Origin: Paenibacillus sp. UNC451MF
GTDB lineage: Bacteria > Bacillota > Bacilli > Paenibacillales > NBRC-103111
Assembly: GCF_000686845.1 (NCBI RefSeq)
Contig: NZ_JMLS01000002.1
Span: forward strand, 124,001 to 188,000
DNA: 64,000 nucleotides
Direction of reading: 5' to 3'
How positions within the stretch are numbered: position 1 is the first letter of the stretch; the number at the start of each line of letters is the position of its first letter. The notes under the pieces are model-generated. The model did no database searches. It had not been told where the DNA came from and was given only the letters and a program-made list of their open reading frames with translations. The position numbers were made by a program, and so were the translations under genes. Shown here one piece after another: positions 8,402 to 17,767 of the stretch.

Positions 8402-9693
8402 CATCCTTCATGCCGCTCAATGAAATGCTCCCGGCGAGGACCGTTCGAAATCGAACGAATCGGAACACCGATCTGCTTTTCAAGAAACCGCACATATTGT
8501 TTCGCTTCCTCAGGAAGCTGATCAAATTCTTTAATCCCTTTAATGTCGCATTTCCAGCCAGGCAGCCATTCATAAACGGGGACAGCCTGCTCGAGCCTAC
8601 CTGTGGTTGGAAACTGATCTATCCGCTCCCCCTGGATCTCATATGCAGTACAAACAGGGATTCGCTCTAGATAACTCAATACATCGAGCAGCGAAAGCGC
8701 GACTTCTGTAGCACCTTGCACCATGCAGCCGTACCGGGTTGCAACCGCATCAAACCAACCTACGCGTCGCGGCCGGCCTGTCTTGGAACCGAACTCACCG
8801 CCATCGCCACCGCGTCTGCGAAGCTCCTCACCTTCCTCACCCATAAGCTCCGTAACGAATGGACCTGCGCCAACACAGCTGGAATAGGCTTTGGCTACAG
8901 CAATAATGCGGCGGATCGCGTAAGGGGGAACGCCCGCACCTACAGGGGCAAAGCCGGCTAAGGTCGACGACGAAGTGGAGTAAGGATAAATGCCGTGATC
9001 CGGATCGCGCAGTGCACCGAGCTGCCCCTCGATCAAAATAGACTTACCTTCGCGCAGCATTTGATGGAGCAATGATGTCGTGTCACATACAAACGGTCGA
9101 ATAGACTCGCCTTCTTGAAGCAGCTGCTCCAAGATCTGTTCTACTACAAGCGCTTCCTTGTTGTACAGATGTTCCATTAAAATATTCTTCGATTCCAAAG
9201 CTTGAGTCAATCTGTCCAGCAGCTGTTTCCGATTGTATAAATCGGCTACCTGAATGCCTATTTTCAAATATTTATCCGCATAGAAAGGCGCAATGCCGGA
9301 CTTCGTTGAACCGAATTGCCTGCTGCCGAGCCTCTCTTCCTCCAAAGCATCGAACAGCATATGGTAAGGCAGCACGACTTGGGCACGATCCGATATCCGA
9401 ACCTGAGGAGCAGGAACATTGCCCGCAATCAGCTTCTCGTATTCTTGAACGAGCCCGTTCACATTTAGTGCCGCTCCCGGCCCTATTACATTGATGACCT
9501 TCTCATGGAAAACACCCGAGGGCAGCATATGCAGCACGAATTTGCCGTATTCGTTGATGATGGTATGCCCAGCATTGTTGCCTCCTTGAAACCGAACCAC
9601 AACGTCCGCACTGGATGCCAGCAAATCCGTTACTTTCCCTTTCCCTTCATCTCCCCAATTCGCTCCTACGACCGCCGTTACCATTCCATTCAA
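8401..9693 (-). CDS. adenylosuccinate synthetase paralogue (PurA-like, diverged)
   Basis: 430 residues, full length for PurA, which joins IMP and aspartate using GTP on the way to AMP. Conserved: P-loop VGANWGDEGKGK with the catalytic Asp, GGNNAGHT with the catalytic His, STLAGFAPVGAGVPP, and the aspartate loop GRPRRVGWFD. Diverged: the canonical GIGPAYEDK is GIAPFYADK, the Arg that contacts IMP phosphate (Arg143 in E. coli numbering, by my alignment) is Lys, and the usual TTGR is KTGR. This looks like a second, specialised copy rather than the housekeeping enzyme. TTG start at 9693, 9 bases after AAGGAG. A LysR gene is divergently transcribed 105 bases away, suggesting regulated expression. 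Confidence 0.82.
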   Translation of the reverse strand: MNGMVTAVVGANWGDEGKGKVTDLLASSADVVVRFQGGNNAGHTIINEYGKFVLHMLPSGVFHEKVINVIGPGAALNVNGLVQEYEKLIAGNVPAPQVRISDRAQVVLPYHMLFDALEEERLGSRQFGSTKSGIAPFYADKYLKIGIQVADLYNRKQLLDRLTQALESKNILMEHLYNKEALVVEQILEQLLQEGESIRPFVCDTTSLLHQMLREGKSILIEGQLGALRDPDHGIYPYSTSSSTLAGFAPVGAGVPPYAIRRIIAVAKAYSSCVGAGPFVTELMGEEGEELRRRGGDGGEFGSKTGRPRRVGWFDAVATRYGCMVQGATEVALSLLDVLSYLERIPVCTAYEIQGERIDQFPTTGRLEQAVPVYEWLPGWKCDIKGIKEFDQLPEEAKQYVRFLEKQIGVPIRSISNGPRREHFIERHEG

Positions 9694-9720
9694 ATGTATC
9701 CGCTCCTTCAGTTCATTTAC

Positions 9721-9750
9721 TTACAACGTCATTATAGGATGTGTTATGAT
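9721..9750 (+). promoter_or_regulatory. sigma-A-type promoter for lysR
   Basis: TTACAA (9721-9726), an 18-base spacer, and TATGAT (9745-9750), 49 bases before the lysR ATG. The AT-rich stretch between here and the ATG would suit a LysR binding site serving both divergent genes. Confidence 0.55.
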
Positions 9751-9798
9751 ATAAATAAAATGAATAATATGAATATCTAATATAAACGGAGATAATAG

Positions 9799-10689
9799 AT
9801 GGATTATAACTTGGATGCATTCAAAGTATTTCTAGCCGTTGCAAAAGCAGGGAGCTTCTCCAGAGCGTCCGAAGCTCTTTTTATCACTCAGCCCGCAGTT
9901 AGCCATTCGATCAAGCAGTTGGAGGAACAGCTGGGCGGACCGTTATTTTTCCGAACCTCCCGGGGAGTCAAGCTGACCGTTGAGGGTGAAGTGCTGCTGC
10001 GCTACGTAGAGCAGGCTTTCCAGCTTCTTGCGGAGGGTGGCCGTAAGCTGACCGAAATGCATCAAATGCTGGGAGGGGTCGTTCATATCGGAGCTAACGA
10101 TACTGTATGCAAACATGTATTAATGCCCTACCTCGAAACCTTCCACCGTAAATATCCTGAAGTTAAGATGCATGTTACAAACCGCACCTCTCAGGAAACT
10201 ATCAAGCTGTTAAAGGAAGGGAAAATCGATTTCGGCGTCGTCAATCTCCCTGTACAGGATAATCAATTGAACATCCATACCTGGAAGCCGCTGCACGATA
10301 TCTTTGTAGGCGGTGCGACCTATAAGGAACTGAAGGATAAACCCCTCACGCCTGCCGAGCTGGCACTTCTTCCACTCATCATGCTTGAGAGGGATAGCAC
10401 CATCCGTCAATATACGGATCGATATTTCCTGAGTCAGCAAGTTCGTTTGACCCCTGAATTCGAGCTCGGCAGCATGGATTTGCTTATCCAGTTCGCCAAG
10501 ACGGGACTCGGTATCTCCTGTGTGACCGAGCAATTCATAAGCGACGAGCTGAACACTGGAGAGCTGATTCCCTTAAGACTCGAGCCCCGTATTCCTCCAC
10601 GACATATAGGTATAGTGACACTGAAGGATGTCCCACTATCGTTTGCCGCTAAAACGATGCTTGATATTTGTTTACAGGAATCGCAATAG
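9799..10689 (+). CDS. LysR-family transcriptional regulator
   Basis: 296 residues. N-terminal winged HTH (about 4-63: FLAVAKAGSFSRASEAL, ITQPAVSHSIKQLEEQLG, LFFRTSRGVKLT), then a periplasmic-binding-like effector domain (about 90-290). LysR proteins usually regulate the adjacent divergent gene in response to a metabolite, here the purA-like gene. No effector can be read from sequence. ATG supported by GGAGAT 8 bases upstream. A terminator follows. Confidence 0.9.
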   Translation: MDYNLDAFKVFLAVAKAGSFSRASEALFITQPAVSHSIKQLEEQLGGPLFFRTSRGVKLTVEGEVLLRYVEQAFQLLAEGGRKLTEMHQMLGGVVHIGANDTVCKHVLMPYLETFHRKYPEVKMHVTNRTSQETIKLLKEGKIDFGVVNLPVQDNQLNIHTWKPLHDIFVGGATYKELKDKPLTPAELALLPLIMLERDSTIRQYTDRYFLSQQVRLTPEFELGSMDLLIQFAKTGLGISCVTEQFISDELNTGELIPLRLEPRIPPRHIGIVTLKDVPLSFAAKTMLDICLQESQ

Positions 10690-10706
10690 CTGGTGAACAC
10701 AAAAAA

Positions 10707-10746
10707 GCATGCTTCACTGCATTTTCGCAGCGGAGCATGCCTTTCA
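10707..10746 (+). terminator. terminator after lysR
   Basis: GCATGCTTCACTGC pairs imperfectly with GCAGCGGAGCATGC, followed by a short CTTT run. Confidence 0.6.
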
Positions 10747-10806
10747 TTGCCCTTAATACTAGCAAGTTTTATACTGAAAGAACCAAGTACAGGTTCCTTT
10801 TCTTAC

Positions 10807-11151
10807 TTAAGCCAGCCGTCTTGCTTCCAGCCTACAGCTCAAATAATCATACAAGCTTAAAAATAAATCGTTCACAAAATCACACCGAAATGAAAACTTC
10901 ACTTCTCCACGCCAATAGAAGGTTAACAGATGACTGTTTTTACCCATGACCATCTCCACATCCCAGCACGGATTATGAAGCTCGAACACTTCTTGATTAA
11001 TGAACATCTTGGGACCCTCATTCGACAAATACACCCCGATCAAATTGCTTCCCAATTTCGTAAAAAAGCCTTGCTTTGTCATAAACTCCCGTTCTTCACC
11101 CGACATCCGATACGATCCTCCAACCCCCAAATATTTCGTACCAAAACACAT
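10807..11151 (-). CDS. uncharacterised 114-residue protein
   Basis: Start chosen at ATG 11151 because GAGGAG lies 8 bases upstream; the open frame extends further but without a ribosome site. The protein is mixed alpha/beta with no signal peptide or membrane segment (features: MCFGTKYLGVGGSYRMSGEE, a central TKLGSNLIGVYL, basic C-terminus). Single gene between a LysR gene and an MFS gene on its own strand. I do not recognise a family. Confidence 0.55.
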   Translation of the reverse strand: MCFGTKYLGVGGSYRMSGEEREFMTKQGFFTKLGSNLIGVYLSNEGPKMFINQEVFELHNPCWDVEMVMGKNSHLLTFYWRGEVKFSFRCDFVNDLFLSLYDYLSCRLEARRLA

Positions 11152-11386
11152 CAAAAAGACTCCTCTTCGCCTAGGCAGGAGTCCGCTATATATGCGTAAC
11201 ACCGTTCCTTCGGCAGCTGGCTGGCAAGAACCTACCGATTCGTAGCCCCTATAGCTTTGCGTCACAAGCTTTCACCTGCTTTGCCCTTATCGAGTTCGAA
11301 ATCTCTCAGTTCGTGTAACAAAATACGACAACACTAGCATATAAGATAGGCCCTAAGGAATACATACTCTTAATTTCCTATTTTCA

Positions 11387-12601
11387 TTACTTTTCTACAG
11401 ACTTTAGACCTAATTTATAAATAAATTCTCCTCTGCGGTAAAATAAGGTCCCGAACAGTGTAATAACAGCCATCGTCACGAATAAGCCAGGCCCTCCCCA
11501 ATGGGTAAGAAGAATACCCCCGACCAACGGTCCTATAAAATGTCCCAAATTGTTAAACGATTGAGCTCCAAAATAGGTTCCTCTCATCCCTTCCGGAGCT
11601 AGACGATCCACTAGTACATTAGCCTGCGGATAATTTAATATTTCGCCCAGCGTGAAAAAGAACATGGAAACCATAAAGCTGATCCATCCAACTGAGAACG
11701 CAAAACCGATATCTCCCAAGGCAAACATGACATTACCAACCGCAATCGCTACCATGGGACCCCATCGTTCAAACATCCTCGACAGCGGGACTTGAAGCAA
11801 CACGACTACAATGGCATTTAAACTCATCAGCATAGCGAATAAAGTGGCGCCGCCGACAACACTTTTTTCAATATATTGCGATAAGGTTACTGTCATTTGC
11901 GAATACCCAATGGCCCCCATTATAGCGCCGCCAATGTAATAACGGAACACTCTATCTCTTCTCACTATGTTCCAAGCTGACAAGAGGGTCACGCCGCTGC
12001 GTTTCTCGCCTTCGATCTTTGTAATGCCGAACCGGTGCAGCAGCACCAGCAGACCTATAGCGTATAGCAGGTAAATAAAGCCTGTGATCATAAATGGCAG
12101 CCAAGCTTCCATCGTACCGAAAAAAGCACCTAGCAGCGGCCCTACCGAAACACCAACATTAATGGCAATGTAGCGCAAGGAAAATACTTTCAAACGCTTC
12201 TCCTTTACGGTTACATCCGCCATTAAAGCCTGGGATACCGGTTCATATAAGGAACGGCAAAGTCCGTTAAGCATATTGAGCAGCATGAAAGCTACGGGCG
12301 ACTTCACCATGGCAAAGCCTAAGAATACGAACACCCAACCAATCAGCGCGGCCAACATAATGGTTTTGCGTCCCAGCCTGTCCGACATAGCCCCGCCGAC
12401 AAATCCTCCTATCGTGGAAGCTAGCGGACCGAGTCCGATAATCATGCCTATTAATACAGGACTAAGCTGAGAATCCTTTGATAAGTAGATTGCTAGAAAT
12501 GGCATGCTCATAGAAGAGGCCGTACGGGCTAATACGGTTCCGAAAAGAAGTACATGAACAATGGGGTGATACTCACGGAAAAAGTTAAGTAAACGTTGCA
12601 T
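11387..12601 (-). CDS. MFS transporter (12 TM, drug-type)
   Basis: About 404 residues. TM2-3 loop GGAMSDRLGRKTIML is the signature of drug:H+ antiporters, and VGVSVGPLLGAFFG is the TM5 motif-C equivalent. The second half has FNNLGHFIGPLVGG. ATG at 12601 with AAAGGTG 8 bases upstream is preferred over the GTG at 12610. The substrate is unknown. The long 5' neighbourhood shows no regulator gene. Confidence 0.87.
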   Translation of the reverse strand: MQRLLNFFREYHPIVHVLLFGTVLARTASSMSMPFLAIYLSKDSQLSPVLIGMIIGLGPLASTIGGFVGGAMSDRLGRKTIMLAALIGWVFVFLGFAMVKSPVAFMLLNMLNGLCRSLYEPVSQALMADVTVKEKRLKVFSLRYIAINVGVSVGPLLGAFFGTMEAWLPFMITGFIYLLYAIGLLVLLHRFGITKIEGEKRSGVTLLSAWNIVRRDRVFRYYIGGAIMGAIGYSQMTVTLSQYIEKSVVGGATLFAMLMSLNAIVVVLLQVPLSRMFERWGPMVAIAVGNVMFALGDIGFAFSVGWISFMVSMFFFTLGEILNYPQANVLVDRLAPEGMRGTYFGAQSFNNLGHFIGPLVGGILLTHWGGPGLFVTMAVITLFGTLFYRRGEFIYKLGLKSVEK

Positions 12602-12696
12602 GCAGCGCACACCTTTGCAGTCATTCTATCTTTTTCAACCAATGGTAAATAAAAGATTTACCCATTATACTTCAAAACCCCCTTTCTGTCTGTAGA

Positions 12697-12733
12697 CAAA
12701 AAATAGAGAGCCTTCATCGTAATGAAAGCCCTC
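12697..12733 (-). terminator. terminator after phytase-like gene
   Basis: On the minus strand GAGGGCTTTCAT / ATGAAGGCTCTC with a 4-base loop, followed by TATTTTTTG. Confidence 0.85.
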
Positions 12734-12747
12734 CAGGCAAAAGCGTA

Positions 12748-14235
12748 TTATTTCAAATCTTCACTCACTTTTATCATATACATTTGACTCAGATTTTGAT
12801 TCAGCTTCAATTTACCCTGGTCATCATAACCGTCGACACCAAAATCATTATCGTTAACAACGGCAATCGTATTTTTATCAACTACTGTTAAGCCTTCTAA
12901 TTTTTCATGGAGATAGCCTAGCTTGGCTACATCGACAACCATTTCCTTCGGCACAGGAACAATACCTTTGTCCTTCAGCTGAGCTGCCGTCAGTTTTTCC
13001 AAATCATCGCTTGCTTCCGTGCCTAACAGATTGGTCGCCTTAGAGAAATCGACTTTGTAAATGCGTTTGAGCTGTGCTTCTTCTCCCGCATTTTTATCAC
13101 GCTCGTCGACCAACAAGACATCAGCACTCAATGCAGCCAAATCGCTGATGACAACGTCTTTTTGTTTTACATTTTTAAAGCTGGATGCATTTTCTGCGAC
13201 ATATACATACTCACCGATTACTTTCTTAGTAGCAAGATCCATTTTTAGAATACGCAGATTGCGGGAGTCTTCACCCGTCTTTTTATCCGGTACTGCCATA
13301 GGACTTTGAATCGAAGTGTATAGATACTTCCCGTCTCGCGAGATCGTCACGCCCTCAAAGCCCCGATTGGCGATGCGGTTGTTGTACACAGCCGGCAATG
13401 TATCATAGATCTCGGTCTGGGCGCCTGCTGCTACTAGCTTTTCTTTTGCTCCTTGCGGCACATAGCGGCCAATCACCGTTCCGTCCCGCTTCACTTGCAG
13501 GATGGAAGGACGGTACTCATCGGATAACCAGAATGTATCGTCACTTGGGCTGTAAGCAATCCCCTCAAGATCCAAGCCGTCAGGATCGTAACCCAGCTTC
13601 TTCGTTCCGGAACCATCATACGGAACCTCATCGCTTCCTTCCAAATTCGGCATTCCGGTCAAATCAGCCGTTTTGGAATACAGATCTGTTTTGCCTGCCG
13701 GCAGATGCAGCTTGATCGTCTCAAGCACTTCTATGCTGCCATTCGCAGCTTTAATTTTGTATAGGCGAGGAACATAAGTATCGTTAGGAAACGTCCGCAG
13801 CTTGTCCTTTCCGAATTCACCGTTGGGGCCGCGGTCTGCCAAAGTATAGAAAACATCAGCAGGATCGTTAGGCATATGGAGAAGTCCGGAGAAGCCGCCT
13901 TCTTTAATTCCCGCCGTAAGCTCAGGTGGATTTTTCCATTCATGAATTGCCTCTACTTTAGGCTGTTCCTTCAATTGAATGGTCTGAGTCGCCTCATTCC
14001 ACTCCACTTGCTTTCCAAGCGCTTCACTAAGCGCGCGCAGCGGTACGTATGTGCTTCCGTCGATGACGACAGGATCTTTATCCAGCTTTACTGCCTTGCC
14101 ATTGGAAATAATATTAAACTTCACCGCTACCGCTTCCAACGCATTTTGTGCTGCGCCCGCGGCTTGTGTTCCCATTAAAGCGAATACAGCCAGCATCGCG
14201 ATCATCCATTTTCTCTTTCTCAACCATTTTTTCAT
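12748..14235 (-). CDS. secreted esterase-like phytase-family protein with copper-amine-oxidase-type N-domain
   Basis: 495 residues. A signal peptide (basic start, WMIAMLAVFALMGTQAAGA) is followed by a stalk domain of the copper-amine-oxidase N-terminal type (about 38-90: VVIDGSTYVPLRALSEALG, then VEWNEATQTI), common in Paenibacillus secreted proteins. The rest (about 95-490) is the esterase-like phytase domain: GGFSGLLH, FYTLADRGPNGEF, DLEGIAY, FWLSDEYRPSILQV, GFEGVTISRDGKYLY and KLEGLTVVD. This domain is a beta-propeller proposed to act on phosphate esters; activity is rarely proven. A terminator follows the gene. Confidence 0.85.
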   Translation of the reverse strand: MKKWLRKRKWMIAMLAVFALMGTQAAGAAQNALEAVAVKFNIISNGKAVKLDKDPVVIDGSTYVPLRALSEALGKQVEWNEATQTIQLKEQPKVEAIHEWKNPPELTAGIKEGGFSGLLHMPNDPADVFYTLADRGPNGEFGKDKLRTFPNDTYVPRLYKIKAANGSIEVLETIKLHLPAGKTDLYSKTADLTGMPNLEGSDEVPYDGSGTKKLGYDPDGLDLEGIAYSPSDDTFWLSDEYRPSILQVKRDGTVIGRYVPQGAKEKLVAAGAQTEIYDTLPAVYNNRIANRGFEGVTISRDGKYLYTSIQSPMAVPDKKTGEDSRNLRILKMDLATKKVIGEYVYVAENASSFKNVKQKDVVISDLAALSADVLLVDERDKNAGEEAQLKRIYKVDFSKATNLLGTEASDDLEKLTAAQLKDKGIVPVPKEMVVDVAKLGYLHEKLEGLTVVDKNTIAVVNDNDFGVDGYDDQGKLKLNQNLSQMYMIKVSEDLK

Positions 14236-14387
14236 AAAACTCCTCCGTACGATTCAGCATCAACTCACTTTTCAAGTATAGAATCGATTTGTTTACGGAA
14301 TATGAAAGCGAATTTAAGTTATTGTAAAGAAAAAAAGAAAGAACGCTTAGCACCGGCTAAACGCTCTTAGAATGAAACAGCGATATA

Positions 14388-14609
14388 TTATTTCACGTAT
14401 TTCTTGGCTTTCTCAATAGCCTCGTCTTCCGTAGCTCCTGTAACATAACGACCATTAATAAAAATGAATGCAAATCTGGAGCAAGGCCCGCAGTACGATT
14501 TGCACGCAACTTTTATATCCGCATCGGGTGCTAACTTCTGAAGCTTGGGTACAGCCGTTTTCATTTTCATATGCTTGCATTTATCGCAAACGCGAATATC
14601 GTTCGCCAT
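14388..14609 (-). CDS. DUF1450 family small Cys-rich protein (YuzB-like)
   Basis: 73 residues with paired cysteines, VCDKCKH and CKSYCGPCSRFAFIFING, and a C-terminal acidic/lysine helix (TEDEAIEKAKKYVK), matching DUF1450. In B. subtilis yuzB lies close to genes for iron-sulfur assembly (yutI, yutM); here the next gene upstream is a HesB-type protein, the same association. The four cysteines suggest metal or thioredoxin-like function, unproven. Confidence 0.8.
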   Translation of the reverse strand: MANDIRVCDKCKHMKMKTAVPKLQKLAPDADIKVACKSYCGPCSRFAFIFINGRYVTGATEDEAIEKAKKYVK

Positions 14610-14643
14610 GGGTAAACCAAATCCTTTCGTAACCGCAGACGGC

Positions 14644-14946
14644 TTAGTGGTCGCCGTGGTTGCCCTTGCTAGGATTGGTTACAGCAAAGCCTTCTTCCGG
14701 CGTATAGAAATAATCGATCCGCACGCCGTCCAACAGCGGCTGGCCTTTTTCCAAAATGACGTCGATATTTTTGTCCGTGCTTACTACTTCATCCTTGTCC
14801 GTTGGGGTATCCAGGCTCATACCATAGTGAGCATGGTCGCCATGGCTGTGCGTAATGTAAATGCGCAGCTTTAAATCTTTGTTTTCTTCTTTTTCCATTT
14901 CAGCCAAAAGCATTTTGGCAGCGTTACGCGAAATTTTGCAGTTCAT
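14644..14946 (-). CDS. HesB/IscA-fold protein lacking the canonical cysteines
   Basis: 100 residues with the A-type iron-sulfur carrier layout: MNCKISRNAAKMLLAEM start, LRIYIT strand, DEVVSTDKNIDVILEKG, LLDGVRIDYFYTPEEGFAVTNP. A canonical carrier has one Cys in a GGCSG-like loop and two in a C-terminal CGC; here these regions are SHGDHAHYG and GNHGDH, rich in His and Asp. The only Cys is residue 3. It may bind another metal or have lost carrier function. ATG at 14946 follows AGGAG by 11 bases. Lies between threonine synthase and DUF1450 genes on the same strand. Confidence 0.7.
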   Translation of the reverse strand: MNCKISRNAAKMLLAEMEKEENKDLKLRIYITHSHGDHAHYGMSLDTPTDKDEVVSTDKNIDVILEKGQPLLDGVRIDYFYTPEEGFAVTNPSKGNHGDH

Positions 14947-15024
14947 CTGTATGACATCTCCTACTGATTGTTTTCTCCTTATTGTAAAGAAACCTGTCCG
15001 GGAAAGCAACCTGATTATGTCGTT

Positions 15025-16308
15025 TTATCGCGCCGCTTCGACGAATTGGCGAATCTTGGACCATTCAAGCTTGGAGTTCTGGAATACGCTGGCAAACGTT
15101 CCTTTCGTATCCGTATCAAGATGATATTCATGAATCGCATCTGTGTCTTTCAGCAAATGGCCCGTCAATATGCAAACCGCCGTTGATTCTTTATCTATGA
15201 CACCTTGGCGTACCAGCTTACGAAGACCGGCAACCGATGCGGCAGACGCCGGCTCACACCCGATTCCGCCCCGATCCACCTGTGCCTTGGCATCCATAAT
15301 TTCCGTATCCGTTACGGAAACCGTGACACTGCGGTTAGGCTTCATCGTATATTGCAGCGCTTTTTTCCAGCTGGGCGGATTGCCTATATTGAGCGCCGTA
15401 GCCCTTGTGGAAGGATTAGACTCCGGCTTCAGTATGTTATGGCCTGCCTCCATCATTGCATGGAACGGACTCGCCCCTTCCGCTTGTACTATGGCTACAT
15501 TGGGCAGCTTATCGATGAAGCCTAGTTCATGCAAATCCTTGAGCCCTTTTCCTAAAGCCGTGGCATTGCTCAATGCTCCTCCGGGAACAACGATCCAATC
15601 CGGCAGCTGCCAACGAAGCTGATGGGCGATTTCATATATGATGCTTTTTTGCCCCTCGATCCGGAAAGGATTCATGGAATTGCACACATATAAGCCCATC
15701 GCCTCGCTGTATGACTCACTAAAACGAATGCCGTCATCATAAGTGCCTGGAAAAGAAAGCAAATGAGCACCATAGGCCAATGTCTGCAGTACTTTGTTCA
15801 TCGAGATGCCATGCTCAGGAAGAAATACGAAGGAAGAACAGCCGGACAGCGCAGCGTACATAGCCAATGAAGAGGAAGTGTTCCCTGTCGAGGTACATGT
15901 AAATTTCGTATAGCCGAGATATCGTCCGTGGGATACCGCCACCGTCATGCCATTATCTTTGAAAGAACCACTCGGATTTTCACTTTGCGCTTTAAGCTTC
16001 AGCTCTCGTATCCCCGCATATGCAGCTACAGCCGAGGAAGCATATAATCCGGTGTTTCCCTCATACTTCGTAGCGATGTACTCTTCAGGCAGCAGCGGAT
16101 GAATCAACTCCTTATAACGCCATACTCCGCTCGCATAAGGAGTCATACGTTCCGACAGCCGGCTGTCGAACTCTCTCTTTAAACGTTCGCTGTCGACAGC
16201 CCTAAAATCATGCAGGATATCCAGTAAGCCTCCGCATGAGCAAATATAAGGATTCCGAGCTTGCTCGACAGTCAGCTCGGCTCCGCAATCCGTACATTGA
16301 AACCGCAT
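15025..16308 (-). CDS. thrC: threonine synthase (PLP-dependent)
   Basis: 427 residues, length and motifs of the B. subtilis/archaeal-type threonine synthase that converts O-phosphohomoserine to threonine. An N-terminal zinc-ribbon-like segment (CTDCGAE, ICSCGG) precedes the PLP fold: PSGSFKDNGM with the Schiff-base Lys, TSTGNTSSSLA, VPGGALSNATALGKG, and GGIGCEPASAA. ATG at 16308 follows AAAGGCGGTG; a GTG at 16317 is less well placed. No hom or thrB neighbours; instead a divergent LysR gene lies 130 bases away, unusual for a housekeeping thrC, so a specialised paralogue acting on another phospho-amino acid is possible. Confidence 0.78.
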   Translation of the reverse strand: MRFQCTDCGAELTVEQARNPYICSCGGLLDILHDFRAVDSERLKREFDSRLSERMTPYASGVWRYKELIHPLLPEEYIATKYEGNTGLYASSAVAAYAGIRELKLKAQSENPSGSFKDNGMTVAVSHGRYLGYTKFTCTSTGNTSSSLAMYAALSGCSSFVFLPEHGISMNKVLQTLAYGAHLLSFPGTYDDGIRFSESYSEAMGLYVCNSMNPFRIEGQKSIIYEIAHQLRWQLPDWIVVPGGALSNATALGKGLKDLHELGFIDKLPNVAIVQAEGASPFHAMMEAGHNILKPESNPSTRATALNIGNPPSWKKALQYTMKPNRSVTVSVTDTEIMDAKAQVDRGGIGCEPASAASVAGLRKLVRQGVIDKESTAVCILTGHLLKDTDAIHEYHLDTDTKGTFASVFQNSKLEWSKIRQFVEAAR

Positions 16309-16438
16309 GGTAAGCACCGCCTTTAAAATTGAGTTTTATTTGCTTACCATTTACAATAAAGGAATCCAAATCATAAAACTAATATATGTATCTTATAAAA
16401 ATATAAATAAAATTTATGCTTGAAGGGAGCTGCGGTAT

Positions 16439-17341
16439 ATGAATTTGCACGCCCTAAAGCTTTTTTACGAGACGGCGGCTCGAGGCGGTGTGACCAAAGC
16501 GGCGGAAGCTCTACACATAAGTCAACCTGCGGTAACCGCACAAATTCGCAATTTGGAGCAGGAGCTTGGATTAGTACTGCTAGCCTCCCAGGGACGCGGT
16601 GTTCAACTAACAGAGGCCGGGGAATTGCTGTACGGCTATGCAGTGAAGCTATTTGCCCTGGAGAAGGAAATGGACGTTCGGCTGAATGATTATCGCAGCG
16701 GGCAGCTTGGCAAGCTAAGAATCGCCGCAACCTACCTTCCGGCCAACTATGTACTACCGGTCATTATGGCTGCCTACAAGCAGCAATATGAGCATGTAGA
16801 TCTCATATTGACGACCGCTAACTCCCAATCGGTGTATCATAAGCTGCTCCATTATGAAGCCGAGCTTGCCTTCATCGGCGGGAGCAAAGAGGCGCCGATC
16901 GGCATCGTACGCGAGGAGTTGATGGAGGACGAGCTCTGGTTCATCGTTCCTTCCGGTCATAAGCTGGCTAACGCCAACGTTGAATTGAAGGACATGATGA
17001 AAGAGCCGTTTATTCTGAGAGAGGAAGGAAGCTCGACCCGCGATAAGCTGTTTGCCTTGTGTAAGCTGCATAACGTCGAGCCTCCAAAAGTAGGCTTGCA
17101 GTTTAACGGCCTTGGGGAAACGATACGTGCCGTCATTTCCGGATATGGCGCTATCTTCGTCTCCGCTATCGAAGTAAGCGAACATGTTCGACAGGGCACA
17201 GTAGCGAGAGCCCATGTCCAAGAGGTGCAGCTGACCAATCCGATTGCGCTGTACAGCAGAGCCGGCGAGGAGCTCTCACCGGCTGCCCGAACCTTTGCTT
17301 CCTTTATGAAGCAAAGAATGCCGTTCCTCTTGAAACCATAA
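16439..17341 (+). CDS. LysR-family transcriptional regulator
   Basis: 300 residues: N-terminal winged HTH (about 1-60, [35 protein letters not shown]), then the effector-binding domain with [12 protein letters not shown]. Divergent from threonine synthase, which it probably regulates. Ribosome site GAAGGGAG precedes the ATG by about 8 bases. The 3' end overlaps, in antisense, the open frame of the cytosine deaminase remnant. Confidence 0.9.
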   Translation: MNLHALKLFYETAARGGVTKAAEALHISQPAVTAQIRNLEQELGLVLLASQGRGVQLTEAGELLYGYAVKLFALEKEMDVRLNDYRSGQLGKLRIAATYLPANYVLPVIMAAYKQQYEHVDLILTTANSQSVYHKLLHYEAELAFIGGSKEAPIGIVREELMEDELWFIVPSGHKLANANVELKDMMKEPFILREEGSSTRDKLFALCKLHNVEPPKVGLQFNGLGETIRAVISGYGAIFVSAIEVSEHVRQGTVARAHVQEVQLTNPIALYSRAGEELSPAARTFASFMKQRMPFLLKP

Positions 17342-17722
17342 CGATTCCGTCAGAACCGTACGCGCCGGAATTGTCTCTGCGATGACCTGCCCGTGGCTGA
17401 TGACATAGCGGCAAGCAGCCTGCCTACAAAGCAGCTCAGCCGTATCGACAGCCGGCAGCAGAACGAAGCTTGCCTGATTGCCTACTTCCAGACCGTAGCT
17501 GTCCTCGATCTGCAAAGTCTTCGCTCCCCGGATCGTAACCATGCGCAGCACCTCTTCCAGCTCCTCGCGCCCTGTCATGTGGGATCTTTCCCAGCTATGC
17601 TCACAATGCGGTATCGCTCCGACACCGTCTGCACCTAGCCTTAGCGCCTCCTCCAGGCGCTCCTCATTATCCGGGCAAGCACAAATACCATCCTGCGGAA
17701 AAACAATGACCTGCAGGTTCAT
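17276..17722 (-). pseudogene. cytosine deaminase-type amidohydrolase with internal deletion
   Basis: The frame joins two separated pieces of a CodA-like protein. Residues 1-42 match the segment before the barrel ligands ([26 protein letters not shown] written in parts, ending GAIPHCE). Residues about 48-130 match the C-terminus ([57 protein letters not shown]). By comparison with E. coli CodA, which I recall, about 150 residues carrying the metal-binding His/Asp are missing, and so is the N-terminus. It cannot be an active deaminase. Its end overlaps the lysR gene. Confidence 0.75.
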
Positions 17723-17767
17723 TAGGGCCTCACCCGTATAGGCCAGCTCTTTTATTTTATTACCAGG

